Position numbers and translations under genes: made by a program
Shown: positions 7,954 to 17,311 of the stretch, piece after piece
How the letters are laid out: each line of letters opens with the position of its first letter
Numbering within the stretch: the stretch's first letter is position 1
Assembly: GCF_009932375.1 (NCBI RefSeq)
Contig: NZ_BLJG01000111.1
Coordinates: 1-62,585, forward strand
Direction of reading: 5' to 3'
DNA length: 62,585 nt
Source: Pseudomonas juntendi
GTDB lineage: Bacteria; Pseudomonadota; Gammaproteobacteria; Pseudomonadales; Pseudomonadaceae
Notes under the pieces: generated by a model
Told to the model about the DNA's origin: nothing
Database searches by the model: none
What the model saw: the letters and a program-made list of their open reading frames with translations, nothing else

Positions 7954-9189
7954 CTATTCCGCTTCAGCCACTGGCGGGGCCGAGGCTTCTGCGGCCACGC
8001 GTGCCGAAACCAGCCACAGGGAAGCCAGTGCAGCCATCACGGTGGCCGTCGCCAGGCCAACCAGGGTCAACTGGTAGCTTTGATGCCGGTCGAAATCCAG
8101 GGCGCCGAGCTGTGTGGCCAGCAACGCACCCAGCTGGTGTACGAGGAACAGCAGGCCAAACACCTTGCCTTTGATTTCGGCGCCATACAGGGCAAAGCAG
8201 AATGCTGACGTGAGCACCACCGTACCCAGGTAACTGGCACCGAACAGCACCGCAAACAGGTAGGTACCCAGCGGCCCGGGCGTGGTCAGCAGGACGATCA
8301 CCGCCGCCGTACGCAGCAGGTAGAACATCATCAGCAGCAGCCCTTTGTTGTAGCGGGTAGCCAGCCACCCAGCCATCAGGCCACTGACCAGTTCCAGCAC
8401 ACCCAGCAAGCTCAGGCCGCTGGCTTGTACCGAACTAGTCAGCCCCTCGCCCTGCCAGAACGACACCAGGTGCACGTCGATGAACGCCATGGTGGCCCCA
8501 CAGCTGGCGAAGCTGAGGGCCAATACGAAGAACCGCGAATCACGCAACAGAAACGCGACCGAGTGCTTGACCAGCGCCGCCTGCGGGTCGGGCTTGAGCG
8601 GAACGGTGCGCGCCACCCAGTACAGCGCCAGGCTCAACGGCACCAGGAAGATCAGGCCGACCCAGGAGAACACCGGCTGCCAGCCCACGCGCTGCTGCAG
8701 CATGATCCACAGCGGCGAAAGCACGATGAAGCCGATCGACGTACCATTGGTCACGAAAGCGAAGGCGAAGGCCTTGAAACGCTCTGCGACCAGGCGATCG
8801 ACCAGAATGCCCATGGGTACGTACGTCATCGCGGCAAGGGCGAAGGCACCCAGCAGGCCATACAACAGGGTGAACAGCATCAGCTGGCTGCCGACCAAGG
8901 TCACCCCCAGCAGCACCACCCCTGCACTTACGCTGCCCAGGGCAACCGTGCTCAGCGGCCCAACCCGGTCGCTCAGCCAACCCACCACCGGCGACACCAG
9001 GCCAATGGTCAGCACGAACAAAGAACCTGCCGTGGCCAAGGCTGCACGCCCGCCACCAAAGTGCGTGGCCAGGTCGACGAAGTACACTTGGTACAGCCCT
9101 TTCAGGGCGCTGGACAGGAACATCACCACGAAGCCGACTACCAGCACCGAGACGATCAGGGTTGAGCTGAATTTCTGTTTCATGGCCAA
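7954..9189 (-). CDS. Major facilitator superfamily transporter
   Basis: This 411-residue integral membrane protein has about twelve hydrophobic segments in two halves separated by a charged loop (near RTVPLKPDPQAALVK, residue 197). The MFS signature between helices 2 and 3 is visible as GWLSDRVGPL. It resembles MFS permeases of the oxalate/formate antiporter or YbfB-like type; the substrate cannot be read. It lies between the diiron oxidase gene (17 bp upstream) and the MetZ-like gene, inside a leftward operon. Export of the operon's product is the simplest reading. Confidence 0.85.
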   Translation of the reverse strand: MAMKQKFSSTLIVSVLVVGFVVMFLSSALKGLYQVYFVDLATHFGGGRAALATAGSLFVLTIGLVSPVVGWLSDRVGPLSTVALGSVSAGVVLLGVTLVGSQLMLFTLLYGLLGAFALAAMTYVPMGILVDRLVAERFKAFAFAFVTNGTSIGFIVLSPLWIMLQQRVGWQPVFSWVGLIFLVPLSLALYWVARTVPLKPDPQAALVKHSVAFLLRDSRFFVLALSFASCGATMAFIDVHLVSFWQGEGLTSSVQASGLSLLGVLELVSGLMAGWLATRYNKGLLLMMFYLLRTAAVIVLLTTPGPLGTYLFAVLFGASYLGTVVLTSAFCFALYGAEIKGKVFGLLFLVHQLGALLATQLGALDFDRHQSYQLTLVGLATATVMAALASLWLVSARVAAEASAPPVAEAE

Positions 9190-9205
9190 TCCTCTGCGCG
9201 GGGTA

Positions 9206-9928
9206 TTACACCGCTTCGGCCTGGGGAGCCCGGCAATACACCTGGTACATGTTTTCGTACATCGCGTAGAACAGCTGGCAGGTGTGATCTACCGCTTGCA
9301 ACGCCTCTTGTTGCATCTGGGCCGTGGTGCACAGCTGCGAAACCAGATCCAGGCCTTCGTTGACGTGGCCAACGTCTTCCTTCTGGTGCACGGAGAAGAA
9401 CAGCAAGTCGTGCTCGGTCAGGCCGTACGCCCGGCCGAGCAGCACGTGACGTGCATCACCGGCAACGGTCTCGAGGTTTTGCCCCTCGCTGGCGATCATC
9501 ACCGCGGCAGCCCCCACGTGGTAACGCGCCGGGTCACGTACCGCCTGCAGGCGGTAGTCGATCAGCTCCCAGGTGGCCGGCAGCGGTTGCTCGGCATCAC
9601 GCTCGGCATCGCTGATGCCCAGTGCACGCAAGAAATTCTGCATGAGCACCACATGGTTATCGGTACGCGAGAGCCGCCCGGTCTCCTCCTCGAAGCAGTT
9701 GGTGATCAGCGCGCGCTTGTGGGCAGGCAGCGGGCAATGGAAGAACAGGTGCTCGACATAAGTCAGGAAGTACTTGGTGAGTTGGTAACCTTGCAGCGCG
9801 ACCTTGCGCAGCAGCGGCTTGTTGCCTTCAGGTGAAAGCAGGGCTTCGAAGATCGGGTGAGACAGCGTCAGATGGTGGTGCAGTTTCTGCTCCAGCTGAT
9901 CGCGAAAGGCTGCAGTCGACAAGGCCAT
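9206..9928 (-). CDS. Haem-oxygenase-like diiron oxidase/oxygenase (TenA/PqqC/CADD fold)
   Basis: This 240-residue all-helical protein is of the PqqC/CADD class. The likely metal ligands are laid out as in haem-oxygenase-like dimetal oxidases: Glu in CFEEETG (residues 80-82), H92, E148 in ASEGQN, and H181, D185 and H188 in HQKEDVGH. The final H-x3-D-x2-H spacing equals that of CADD. Such enzymes do unusual O2 chemistry on amino acids and fatty acids, including C-C cleavage, N-oxygenation and desaturation. True TenA thiaminases lack this ligand set. It is second in a leftward operon with GNAT, MFS and MetZ-like genes. Fold assignment is firm; metal use is likely; the substrate is unknown. Confidence 0.78.
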   Translation of the reverse strand: MALSTAAFRDQLEQKLHHHLTLSHPIFEALLSPEGNKPLLRKVALQGYQLTKYFLTYVEHLFFHCPLPAHKRALITNCFEEETGRLSRTDNHVVLMQNFLRALGISDAERDAEQPLPATWELIDYRLQAVRDPARYHVGAAAVMIASEGQNLETVAGDARHVLLGRAYGLTEHDLLFFSVHQKEDVGHVNEGLDLVSQLCTTAQMQQEALQAVDHTCQLFYAMYENMYQVYCRAPQAEAV

Positions 9929-10000
9929 GGTGGCGTTCCTTGAATGATGGAAAAGGGGGCCCTTGGCGGCGATGGCCGCAGGCGAACGATTGAGGGCGCT

Positions 10001-10579
10001 TCAGCTCAGGTTGAGTCGCTGGGCCAGGCTTTGTACTGACTGGGCCATGTAGTGGCCGCGGTGCTTCACACCGTTGACCCGCGCGTAGTCGTCGAGCACG
10101 CCGTAGGTCTGAAACCCGAAGCGTTGCCATAGGCGGTGGGCACGGGTGCCTTCGCGTACGTCCAGGGTCAGCAGTTCGATACCCTTCGCCTGGCACAGCC
10201 GCACGATTTCCGCGAAGGCCCGGGCCACCAGCCCGGAGCCCCGGTAGTCTGGGTGTACCACGCCTTTGCTCAGGTCAGCGATGTGGCGGCAGTTGGGCAT
10301 GCTGCTACGGGACAGGATGACCAGGCACGCCGCGCCGGCAGGTGCACGGCCGAGCAAAGCATGGGTATGCCCGCCCTCGATACGCGCCTGCAACGCCGCG
10401 GCGAAATCGACACCCTGGTCGGCCGACATCGCCTGCTCGTAGCCCAGCACCCCGCCATCCTCAACCGTGCTGTTGATGAGCTTCATGATGTCCAGTGCAA
10501 CAGTACGGTCAGCCCGTTGTAGCCATTGCAACTGCGCCTCGGTGGAAACTTGTGGCGCCAAGGAGAGGGAGGTGTTCAT
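10001..10579 (-). CDS. GNAT-family N-acetyltransferase
   Basis: This 192-residue protein has one GCN5-related acetyltransferase domain. Motif A is clear near residues 105-125: LSKGVVHPDYRGSGLV, with the Arg-Gly-x-Gly pyrophosphate loop for acetyl-CoA, then LLTLDVREGT and the C-terminal HRLWQRFGFQTYG. It is the first gene of the leftward operon, 72 bp before the diiron oxidase gene. In biosynthetic cassettes a GNAT often acetylates the product, either as a tailoring step or to protect the producer. Either role here is inference. The start ATG at 10577-10579 is the first in frame. Confidence 0.82.
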   Translation of the reverse strand: MNTSLSLAPQVSTEAQLQWLQRADRTVALDIMKLINSTVEDGGVLGYEQAMSADQGVDFAAALQARIEGGHTHALLGRAPAGAACLVILSRSSMPNCRHIADLSKGVVHPDYRGSGLVARAFAEIVRLCQAKGIELLTLDVREGTRAHRLWQRFGFQTYGVLDDYARVNGVKHRGHYMAQSVQSLAQRLNLS

Positions 10580-10807
10580 GGTGAAATCCCGTGTACGTTC
10601 AGGCAGGGATTTAACCGTTTAGGTGTAACGTGGAGTAAGCAGGCAATCGGACAGAAAACGGAAAGATAGTGACAACCCTCAACCTGGCCGGGAACCGCGG
10701 CGCAGACGCTGTGCTGCACCGCGCCGCCTGCTCGGCGGGCAGGGTCGCGCACCCGGTTGGTGCCGTGGCATTTTTCAAACGATCCCTGCGCCCTTGCGAA
10801 CCCCGCC
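10580..10807 (-). promoter_or_regulatory. Promoter region of the GNAT-diiron-MFS-MetZ operon
   Basis: This 228-bp non-coding stretch separates the leftward operon from the end of tssM, which is transcribed in the same direction. AT-rich DNA around 10605-10632 lies about 30-50 bp before the GNAT start and is the likely promoter site. No -35/-10 pair of standard spacing could be picked with confidence. No strong hairpin with a T-run was seen after tssM. Confidence 0.3.
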
Positions 10808-13800
10808 TTACAGCCGGGCTTCAAGCGGCTGCAGCAACCCACGGGGTAACTGGAAGCCCTCGAACGGTTCCTGTGTAATGGGGTTGAACGCTTTTTCAGC
10901 GCTGAGCCGGTAGCGCATCACGCCATCACCGGTGCTGAAGCTCAGGTCCACGCTGGTTGCGGTTCGCCCATTGAGCGAACCGCGGCTGAGCAAGCGGAAC
11001 ATCGACCAGGGGCCGCGGTACTCCAGGCGGCTGCTACTGCCGTTCTGCCTGAGCAGGGTCAGGTTACTGCGCACGTGCCGGCCAAGCGTGTTCGGCCAGA
11101 TGATGCCGGTGAGCTGCCGCGGGCCATGGGTGTAGGCAATCAGCTGGCCGTCAAGGTCCAGCAGGCTGGTGCGCTGGTTAGCGCTGAGCCCCAGCGGCTC
11201 GATGCTGAACTGCACGCTCAGGTTGCCACGCTGGTCGAAGAAGGTTTCGCGAATGCGGTTGGCCAGCGCCAACTGCTCGATCACATCGCTGCGGATCAGC
11301 GACTGCCCTTGCGGGCCGGCGCGCAGCGCCTCGAGGTTGTCGTGCAGGAATGCCTTCAGGTATTGATCACTGAAGCGCTGCAACCGCCCCTGCGGCCCGA
11401 AGAACGCCTCGAAGTCATCCAGCGACGCATCCGGCGCCCTGGCCACGAAAGGGTAACGCCCGGCAAGGCGCTGCTGGAAGAAGCTGTAGACCTCGGTGTC
11501 CCAGCGCCGCTCCAGTTCGCGCAGGGCTTCGATGTGCAGCACCCGGGCGGTTTCATCGGCCACCTTCCTGGCGTGGTGATTGAGCGGTTCAGGCAAACCG
11601 GTGGCCACCCGTTGCAGGGTGCCGATCGGGTCTGGGCCGGTCATCGCAAAGCGCTGCTGCACCGCTTGCAGCGCGGCCTTGCCCCGGTCTGGGCTGCCCT
11701 GCACGGCCTTGGCGTAATCGTGCACGGCCACCATGGCCGCCAGCACTTCATCGTAGTAGCTTGGCTTGTCTTGCGTTGCATGCAGCATCCCGCTCAGCCC
11801 CGCAAAAGCCCGCTGGATGGCCCAGGCCTGCTGGCGCTCGGGCTCGCTGCCCTTGGGCATGAGCGTGTCGCTGGCGCTGCCCGTGTCGGGTACCTCAGCC
11901 GATGACAGCGAAGTGTTGTCTTTCACCGTAGCCAGCAGCCGGTGCCACGGCGCCGCGGGCCCGGTCAGCTGCTGCAGGACCATTACGCCGTGTTCGAGGT
12001 CGTGAAAATCCGCCACCGAAACGGCATTCAATGCACGCCGCCAGCTGTTTATGTAGTCGGCGCTGTACAGGTTGCGCAGACGCTCGCTCAACACTGCCCG
12101 GTCAGCGTCCGAGTACTCCAGCTGGCTGCGCTCACCCAGCGCCCACTGGTCGATCATCGCCATGTCGGCGAAGCGTTGGCTGCGGGGCTCGAAGTACTCC
12201 TTGAAACCCTTGGCGGTGTGTATCGGCGCCAGTCGCACATCCTCGCCGCTGGCCCCAGCCGAGCGCTGGTATACCACGTCGAACGCGGGACCGACCTGCT
12301 GACGCAGATCCACGCCCGTGAGCAGGTGTTCCTGAGCCTGCTGCTTGAGCCCGGCATATACCCGCTCCGGTAACGGCACCTTGCGCAACGCCGCCTGCAC
12401 CACGGCGATACGCTGGCGGTACTGCGGCAACTCGGTGTCGGCATAGGCCAAGGCGTACTTCAGGTGGCGCATGAGGTCGCGCTGCAGCTGCCCTTGGCCA
12501 GGAAACTGTTGCTGCCACTGGCGGGCCATCCATGTCTCGACCCACTCAGGCCGCCGGTTCTGGCGGTCTTCCAGCATACGGTAAACCCGCAGGGCAGCCA
12601 TTTGCCGTTCACTGCCTGGCGCAGCGGCATCCATGGCGTCGATCACGCCACTGGCCAAGGCCGGCAGGAATCGCCTGGAGAGCAAGCTGAGGTAAGCCTC
12701 ATCGACACGCGGGCCAATGATACGCCCCTGGTAGAGGCCTAGATCGGAAACACCCGGCCAGGCGGCGCGGTAGTCGCCAAACACCGAAACCGCATCGCGG
12801 ATCTGGTCCAGCGGCTCCAGCAGGTTGCGCCCGGTCGGGTCCAGGCGCTGATCCACCTGGTGGTGGCTGTACTCCCGGCTTTTGGCGAGCACGTTGGCGG
12901 CCTTGGCGCCATTGATGTCGAAAAAGCGCTGCCAGCTGGCTACGGCAACACAGAAAGCCAGCATGCCTACACCCGAGCCGACCCATAACAACCGGCGCTT
13001 GCTGCGCGCCACCTTGATGTTGTCTCCGGCAAGCCCCGCCTCCTTGTAGATGACACGCCGGAACGCGTGCTGGATGAAGTAGGCAAACGCTTTGCCTTGC
13101 GCCTTGCCCTCCAGCAACGGAAGCGCTGTGTTGTAGGGCTGGGCTGACTCGCGCACGAAGGCATTGAGCACGTCACCTTGCTGAATGACCGAAGACCAGT
13201 ACACCCCCCGCACCAGGGCGGGTGTGGTGTAGCGGTCACTCGCCAGCGTTTCTTTCAGGAAACCCAGCAGTATCGGGCGCAAGCCGATCAACTGGGCATG
13301 CAACGAGAACAGCCGCGCGCGCTGCGGCGCACTGGCCAAGGTATCGAGTCGATCCACCACCTGCTCGAACAGCCGACTGAGCAACTGCTGGTAATGATCG
13401 CCATACTCCTCCAGCCAGGCATCGAAGGTGCCGACCGTATCCAGCTTGAAGGTGAAGCCCAGCATGTTTTCCCGCAGGTCGACGGGGAGGCCCGCATAGA
13501 GCTGGTCGAAGCCGTCCAGCAGGTCGAATTTGCTCAGTACCACATACAACGGCAGGCGCGAGCCCAACTGGCTGCTGACTTCGTACAGCCGCGTGCGCAG
13601 CCTGTGGGCCAAGGCAACACGCTGCTCGGGCGTACCCTGCAATAACGCAGGCAGGTCCACGACCAGCACCATGCCATTGAGTGCCCGCTGGCTGCGATTG
13701 TGCACCAGCCAACCCAGCAGGTGCTGCCAGAGCCTGGCGGGTGTAGCCGGTGGCACTTGCGGGGCACCTGGCGCCCCGGCGGGCGAGCCTGCTGGCGAGT

Positions 13801-14392
13801 CCTGCCTGATAAAGGCCCCGGGCGGATCGATGATCACCGCCTCGTTGCTGACCCACCAGCCTATCGGGAAGGCCAGCGCCTGCGCCTGTGTATCCCGCGC
13901 CTGCACCGTGCCGATCCGTGTCAGGGAAAAGCTTTGCTCCGTACGGTCAATGAAACTGGACTTGCCCGCATGTTGGTCGCCTATCACCAGGTACCAGGGC
14001 AATCGGTACAGGGCACGCCGCCCTCCGGCACTGCCGAGCAATCGCGCCAGCCCTTGGTCCAAGGCGTTTTCCTGGGCCCGAAGCAACGGCAATACGCTAT
14101 CCAGCTCTGCGGCCGCCGCCTCGTTGCGCTCTGCCTGAAGGTGCACATAGCGCCTGCGCAGCACCAACAGCCAGCACAGCAGCGGCACCAGTACGAGCAC
14201 CAGGCTGGCCAGGCTGCGGTGCGCGATGCTGGCAAGCGGATGCTGTTCACGCCATGCCCACTGTGGGCCAAGCCACCAGATGGCGACCAGCAGCAGCACG
14301 CTGCCCAGCACAAGCAGCACAGGCATGGCCAGGCCGACTCGAGTCGCCAGGGGCAAAAGCCAACGTTTCAATAGCGTCCATCGTTGATTCAT
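10808..14392 (-). CDS. tssM: Type VI secretion membrane-complex protein TssM (IcmF)
   Basis: This 1194-residue protein matches the usual TssM length. Two N-terminal membrane helices lie at about residues 18-42 and 58-80, a cytoplasmic NTPase-like domain follows with Walker A GDQHAGKSS near residue 138, and a third helix lies near residue 475 (SGVGMLAFCVAVASW). The rest is the large periplasmic domain, ending in a beta-rich part that contacts TssJ. With TssL and TssJ it forms the trans-envelope complex. It is the last gene of the leftward tagO-tssA-tssM unit, 8 bp after tssA. The Walker motif looks intact. Confidence 0.93.
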   Translation of the reverse strand: MNQRWTLLKRWLLPLATRVGLAMPVLLVLGSVLLLVAIWWLGPQWAWREQHPLASIAHRSLASLVLVLVPLLCWLLVLRRRYVHLQAERNEAAAAELDSVLPLLRAQENALDQGLARLLGSAGGRRALYRLPWYLVIGDQHAGKSSFIDRTEQSFSLTRIGTVQARDTQAQALAFPIGWWVSNEAVIIDPPGAFIRQDSPAGSPAGAPGAPQVPPATPARLWQHLLGWLVHNRSQRALNGMVLVVDLPALLQGTPEQRVALAHRLRTRLYEVSSQLGSRLPLYVVLSKFDLLDGFDQLYAGLPVDLRENMLGFTFKLDTVGTFDAWLEEYGDHYQQLLSRLFEQVVDRLDTLASAPQRARLFSLHAQLIGLRPILLGFLKETLASDRYTTPALVRGVYWSSVIQQGDVLNAFVRESAQPYNTALPLLEGKAQGKAFAYFIQHAFRRVIYKEAGLAGDNIKVARSKRRLLWVGSGVGMLAFCVAVASWQRFFDINGAKAANVLAKSREYSHHQVDQRLDPTGRNLLEPLDQIRDAVSVFGDYRAAWPGVSDLGLYQGRIIGPRVDEAYLSLLSRRFLPALASGVIDAMDAAAPGSERQMAALRVYRMLEDRQNRRPEWVETWMARQWQQQFPGQGQLQRDLMRHLKYALAYADTELPQYRQRIAVVQAALRKVPLPERVYAGLKQQAQEHLLTGVDLRQQVGPAFDVVYQRSAGASGEDVRLAPIHTAKGFKEYFEPRSQRFADMAMIDQWALGERSQLEYSDADRAVLSERLRNLYSADYINSWRRALNAVSVADFHDLEHGVMVLQQLTGPAAPWHRLLATVKDNTSLSSAEVPDTGSASDTLMPKGSEPERQQAWAIQRAFAGLSGMLHATQDKPSYYDEVLAAMVAVHDYAKAVQGSPDRGKAALQAVQQRFAMTGPDPIGTLQRVATGLPEPLNHHARKVADETARVLHIEALRELERRWDTEVYSFFQQRLAGRYPFVARAPDASLDDFEAFFGPQGRLQRFSDQYLKAFLHDNLEALRAGPQGQSLIRSDVIEQLALANRIRETFFDQRGNLSVQFSIEPLGLSANQRTSLLDLDGQLIAYTHGPRQLTGIIWPNTLGRHVRSNLTLLRQNGSSSRLEYRGPWSMFRLLSRGSLNGRTATSVDLSFSTGDGVMRYRLSAEKAFNPITQEPFEGFQLPRGLLQPLEARL

Positions 14393-14400
14393 GGCGGGTC

Positions 14401-15852
14401 CTAGTCCTTGTTCTGATCGGCCAACGCATCAGGCGCGGCATGCTGTTGCAGGCGTTTGAACACCTCCGGCTCCCAGGCACTGGCCATGGTTTGCTGCATG
14501 GTTCGGGCAACGCTGGCGCACAGGTCCTGGGCCAGCCACGAGACGCCGCGCGCGGCCAGCAGGTCGGCCGCGATCACGGTGGTGTGGCAGCGCTCACGCG
14601 GCGCGCGAATATCTGCCTGCATGGCCTGGAGCCTGAGCAAAACCGGCTCTACCCCACCGCTTTCCAACTGGCTGACAAGTTCTTCGCGCAGGCCCACGAA
14701 CTCTTGCGCCGTTTCAGCTTGCGGTTGCTGGCCTGCGCCTTTGAGCCAGGCCATGCACTGGTCGTCCAGAAACGCCGTGCCGTCGCTGAAGCACAACTGC
14801 TGCAGGGCGGGGATACGCTGGACGAACCGGGCAGTCGCTGCGCGGATGGCTTCGGCCACCTCAGGCATTGCCAACCGTGTGGCGGTGGTGGCCGCAAGGA
14901 AGCTGCCGCGTATCCAGAAGGGGCAAGCCGACACGCTTTTTTCGATCCGCTGCAGCAGCGCCGCGTCGAACACGCTGCCGGCAATGGCCTCTTCATAATC
15001 GCCGGCGATCTCCAGCGGCACCGCCATCAGCTCGGTGCGGTGACCTTGCCCTGCTTGAGGCGCGGCCTGGATGTGAGCCCACAAGCCGAAGCGACGCAAC
15101 TGATACCCCGTTGGGTCGTAGGGGTCCTGCTGGTTGATCAGCTCAGCCATGCTCAGCACCGCCCTTCGTGATTCACGCTCGTTGCCGAGGGACACGCGGG
15201 GCATGGGTGTGGCGATGACTTCGGCCAGTGGCGCGGGCTTGATGACAGGCGCCGAAGCCCTGGCCGCAGCAGGCTCGCCTGCGCCACTCGCCCGTTCCGA
15301 GTGCTTGCGTAGCAGCCGCGCCATATCATCGAGCATGGCGTCGTCCAGCAGGGCCACGGCTTGCAGCTGTTGCAGCCGCAGCAGCGCCTGTTGCGCCCCG
15401 GCCGCATGCGCAGGGCTATAGGTGAAACGGTCCAGGCGCGGCAGCGCCTCGTTCAAACGGTTGAGCACCAAGCCAACCAGCTTGCGCTTACCCAGGTAAC
15501 CCTTGGGCCCTGGCTTGGGATAAGCCGTCTCCCAGTAGCGCTCGACCATGCCGGCCAGCAAGGTCAACGTGAGCGCCCAGCGTTCCCAACAAGCACTGCG
15601 AAGCCATGCGGCACTCAGGTGCGCCACGATGCGCAGATGCTTGCACTGTTGCCCCAGGTACTGGCGCGACGCTTCCTCGATGTACACCCAATCGATAGTG
15701 GCCTCCTGCAGGCCACCCAGCTTGACCATTTCCTGGTCGATGGCCTGGTAGGTCTCATCCTCCACATCGAACAGGCCGGCCGGTGCTTGCGCGTCGATGG
15801 CTGAGAGCAACCGGGCGATTTCCTGTGCATTGACCTCGGCTACCAGCGACAT
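14401..15852 (-). CDS. tssA: Type VI secretion protein TssA (ImpA N-terminal domain)
   Basis: This 483-residue protein has the ImpA_N region at about residues 15-130, including YIEEASRQYLGQQCKHLRI and RYWETAYPKP. A linker and an all-helical C-terminal region follow. TssA primes and caps sheath polymerisation. The start overlaps tagO by 13 bp. The C-terminal half lacks any obvious membrane anchor, so it fits the soluble TssA class rather than TagA/VasJ types that end in transmembrane helices. The gene order tagO-tssA-tssM, divergent from tssB, supports the assignment. Confidence 0.88.
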   Translation of the reverse strand: MSLVAEVNAQEIARLLSAIDAQAPAGLFDVEDETYQAIDQEMVKLGGLQEATIDWVYIEEASRQYLGQQCKHLRIVAHLSAAWLRSACWERWALTLTLLAGMVERYWETAYPKPGPKGYLGKRKLVGLVLNRLNEALPRLDRFTYSPAHAAGAQQALLRLQQLQAVALLDDAMLDDMARLLRKHSERASGAGEPAAARASAPVIKPAPLAEVIATPMPRVSLGNERESRRAVLSMAELINQQDPYDPTGYQLRRFGLWAHIQAAPQAGQGHRTELMAVPLEIAGDYEEAIAGSVFDAALLQRIEKSVSACPFWIRGSFLAATTATRLAMPEVAEAIRAATARFVQRIPALQQLCFSDGTAFLDDQCMAWLKGAGQQPQAETAQEFVGLREELVSQLESGGVEPVLLRLQAMQADIRAPRERCHTTVIAADLLAARGVSWLAQDLCASVARTMQQTMASAWEPEVFKRLQQHAAPDALADQNKD

Positions 15853-16478
15853 GCCTTGCGCACCTCGCCGATAAGCGGGTCAAGCCCCTGAGCGTCGAAG
15901 ACCAACCCACCAACGGCAGGGTTTTCGCTGTGCACCTGGATGCGCCGGGCCCCGATCAGCTGCCTGATCTGTTCGATTCCGGGCAGGCCGCGGCCGGCAT
16001 CGAGCACCTGACCGTTCTCCGTCACCTGCCAGGGCGTCGCGGCGGTGGCGCCACGCTCCCCCTGCAAGCGCACCGTCAGCCGGCTGGCATCCACGGGGTG
16101 TGCGGCGATCAGTTGCAACCGGGAGATGTTCTGCAAACAGCTGATTACCAGGTAGGGGTGCGGTGCAGCCGAAGCGATTGCGGGTGCAGAAATCGTCAGC
16201 CCCTCGTCTTCACGCGTGAGCCGGAACGTCAAATCGTCGGGATTTCGGCCTGTTTCATAGGCCAGCACCCGACGCACCGTGGGTGAGTCCTGCTCCGGTG
16301 CCGACCACTGCGCGGCCACGCGGTGCGCAGGTGTTCCGGCGGATTGATCGAAACAGGCCAGGCGCTCAACGTTGGATACGATGCGCGAGCAATTCTGATC
16401 GGCATGCACTGGCAGTGGCATGCAATTGATTATCAGAAAAAGACCTGCGCCAGAGGTATGTTTCGCCAGGCATCGCAA
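15840..16478 (-). CDS. tagO: Type VI secretion accessory protein TagO/VasI
   Basis: This 212-residue protein starts with a hydrophobic N-terminus ending near CMPLPVHADQ that looks like a Sec signal. The TagO/VasI hallmark CSRIVSNVERLACFDQ then appears near residue 30, followed by a beta-rich domain with YLVISCLQNISRLQL. VasI-type proteins are accessory factors of unclear biochemical role in T6SS clusters. It is first in the leftward unit and overlaps tssA. The ribosome-binding site GAGGG is rather far (about 11 bp) from the ATG. Confidence 0.75.
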   Translation of the reverse strand: MRCLAKHTSGAGLFLIINCMPLPVHADQNCSRIVSNVERLACFDQSAGTPAHRVAAQWSAPEQDSPTVRRVLAYETGRNPDDLTFRLTREDEGLTISAPAIASAAPHPYLVISCLQNISRLQLIAAHPVDASRLTVRLQGERGATAATPWQVTENGQVLDAGRGLPGIEQIRQLIGARRIQVHSENPAVGGLVFDAQGLDPLIGEVRKACRW

Positions 16479-16561
16479 TTAAATTCCCTCTCGATAGTAC
16501 ATATGCCCTGTATCAGCTCCGCTGATATTTAAACGCAATCACGGGCACTCTGACCCGCGAG

Positions 16562-16577
16562 TGGCAAGAGACTAGCT
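16562..16577 (+). promoter_or_regulatory. Sigma-54-like -24/-12 element before tssB (gap 16479-16791)
   Basis: The 313-bp divergent region between tagO and tssB is strongly AT-rich and carries the promoters of both T6SS units. TGGCAAGAGACTAGCT at 16562-16577 keeps the invariant GG-N10-GC of sigma-54 promoters, but has two mismatches to the extended consensus. It lies about 215 bp before the tssB start. No enhancer-binding activator gene is in the cluster, so this is only a candidate. Confidence 0.35.
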
Positions 16578-16791
16578 CATAAAAAATCGCAAATACAAAC
16601 AAATATTTTTTTACACTTTTACCCTCGACTGAATAACAATTTCCGGCGCAAGGTTTTTACGCAAGAGGCAATGACTACCCCCGCTCTTGTTTATATCGTA
16701 ATCAAGTCTGAAGGAAATTTCCTACAAACTAAATCAGAACTCGCGAACAACTATCAGGAACTTCCCACACAAACCAAGGAGAGATTCTGCG

Positions 16792-17295
16792 ATGGCAAAG
16801 CCCACAGGATCGGTTGCACCCAAAGAACGAATCAACATCCGATACGTGCCCGCCACAGGTGATGAACAGGCCGAAGTAGAGCTGCCGCACAAGATGCTGG
16901 TGATGGGCGATTTCGGCCTGGATGACGCCCGCGCGCTGGAAGACCGAACGGTCATGCGCATCGATAAACACACCTTCAACAATGTGTTGAATGACGCCGA
17001 CGTCCGTCTGGCCATGTCGGTGCCCTCCATGCTCACCACGGCTGCCGACGCGGAGCTGGCGGTTCATCTGCAGTTCAGGTCGCTCAATGACTTCGCACCA
17101 GACGGTATCGCCCGCCAGGTACCGGAGCTGAGCAAGCTGCTGGAGCTTCGCGAAGCGCTGGTGGCGCTGAAAGGCCCACTGGGCAACGTGCCCGCGTTCC
17201 GCAAGCAACTGCAGCACCTGCTGAGCAACGAGCAGGCCCGCAAGCAACTCGCCGAAGAGTTGAACCTGGTGCTTGAGGCGCCAAAAGAAGACTGA
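16792..17295 (+). CDS. tssB: Type VI secretion contractile sheath small subunit TssB (VipA)
   Basis: This 167-residue protein matches TssB in length and motifs: KERINIRYVP near the start, ELPHKMLVMGDF near residue 32, the helix FNNVLNDADVRL, and the final helical segment with LGNVPAFRKQLQ. TssB pairs with TssC to make the sheath that contracts around the Hcp tube. A strong AAGGAGAG lies before the ATG. It opens the rightward unit, with tssC starting 16 bp after its stop. Confidence 0.93.
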   Translation: MAKPTGSVAPKERINIRYVPATGDEQAEVELPHKMLVMGDFGLDDARALEDRTVMRIDKHTFNNVLNDADVRLAMSVPSMLTTAADAELAVHLQFRSLNDFAPDGIARQVPELSKLLELREALVALKGPLGNVPAFRKQLQHLLSNEQARKQLAEELNLVLEAPKED

Positions 17296-17311
17296 GACAA
17301 CGGAGCGTCCC

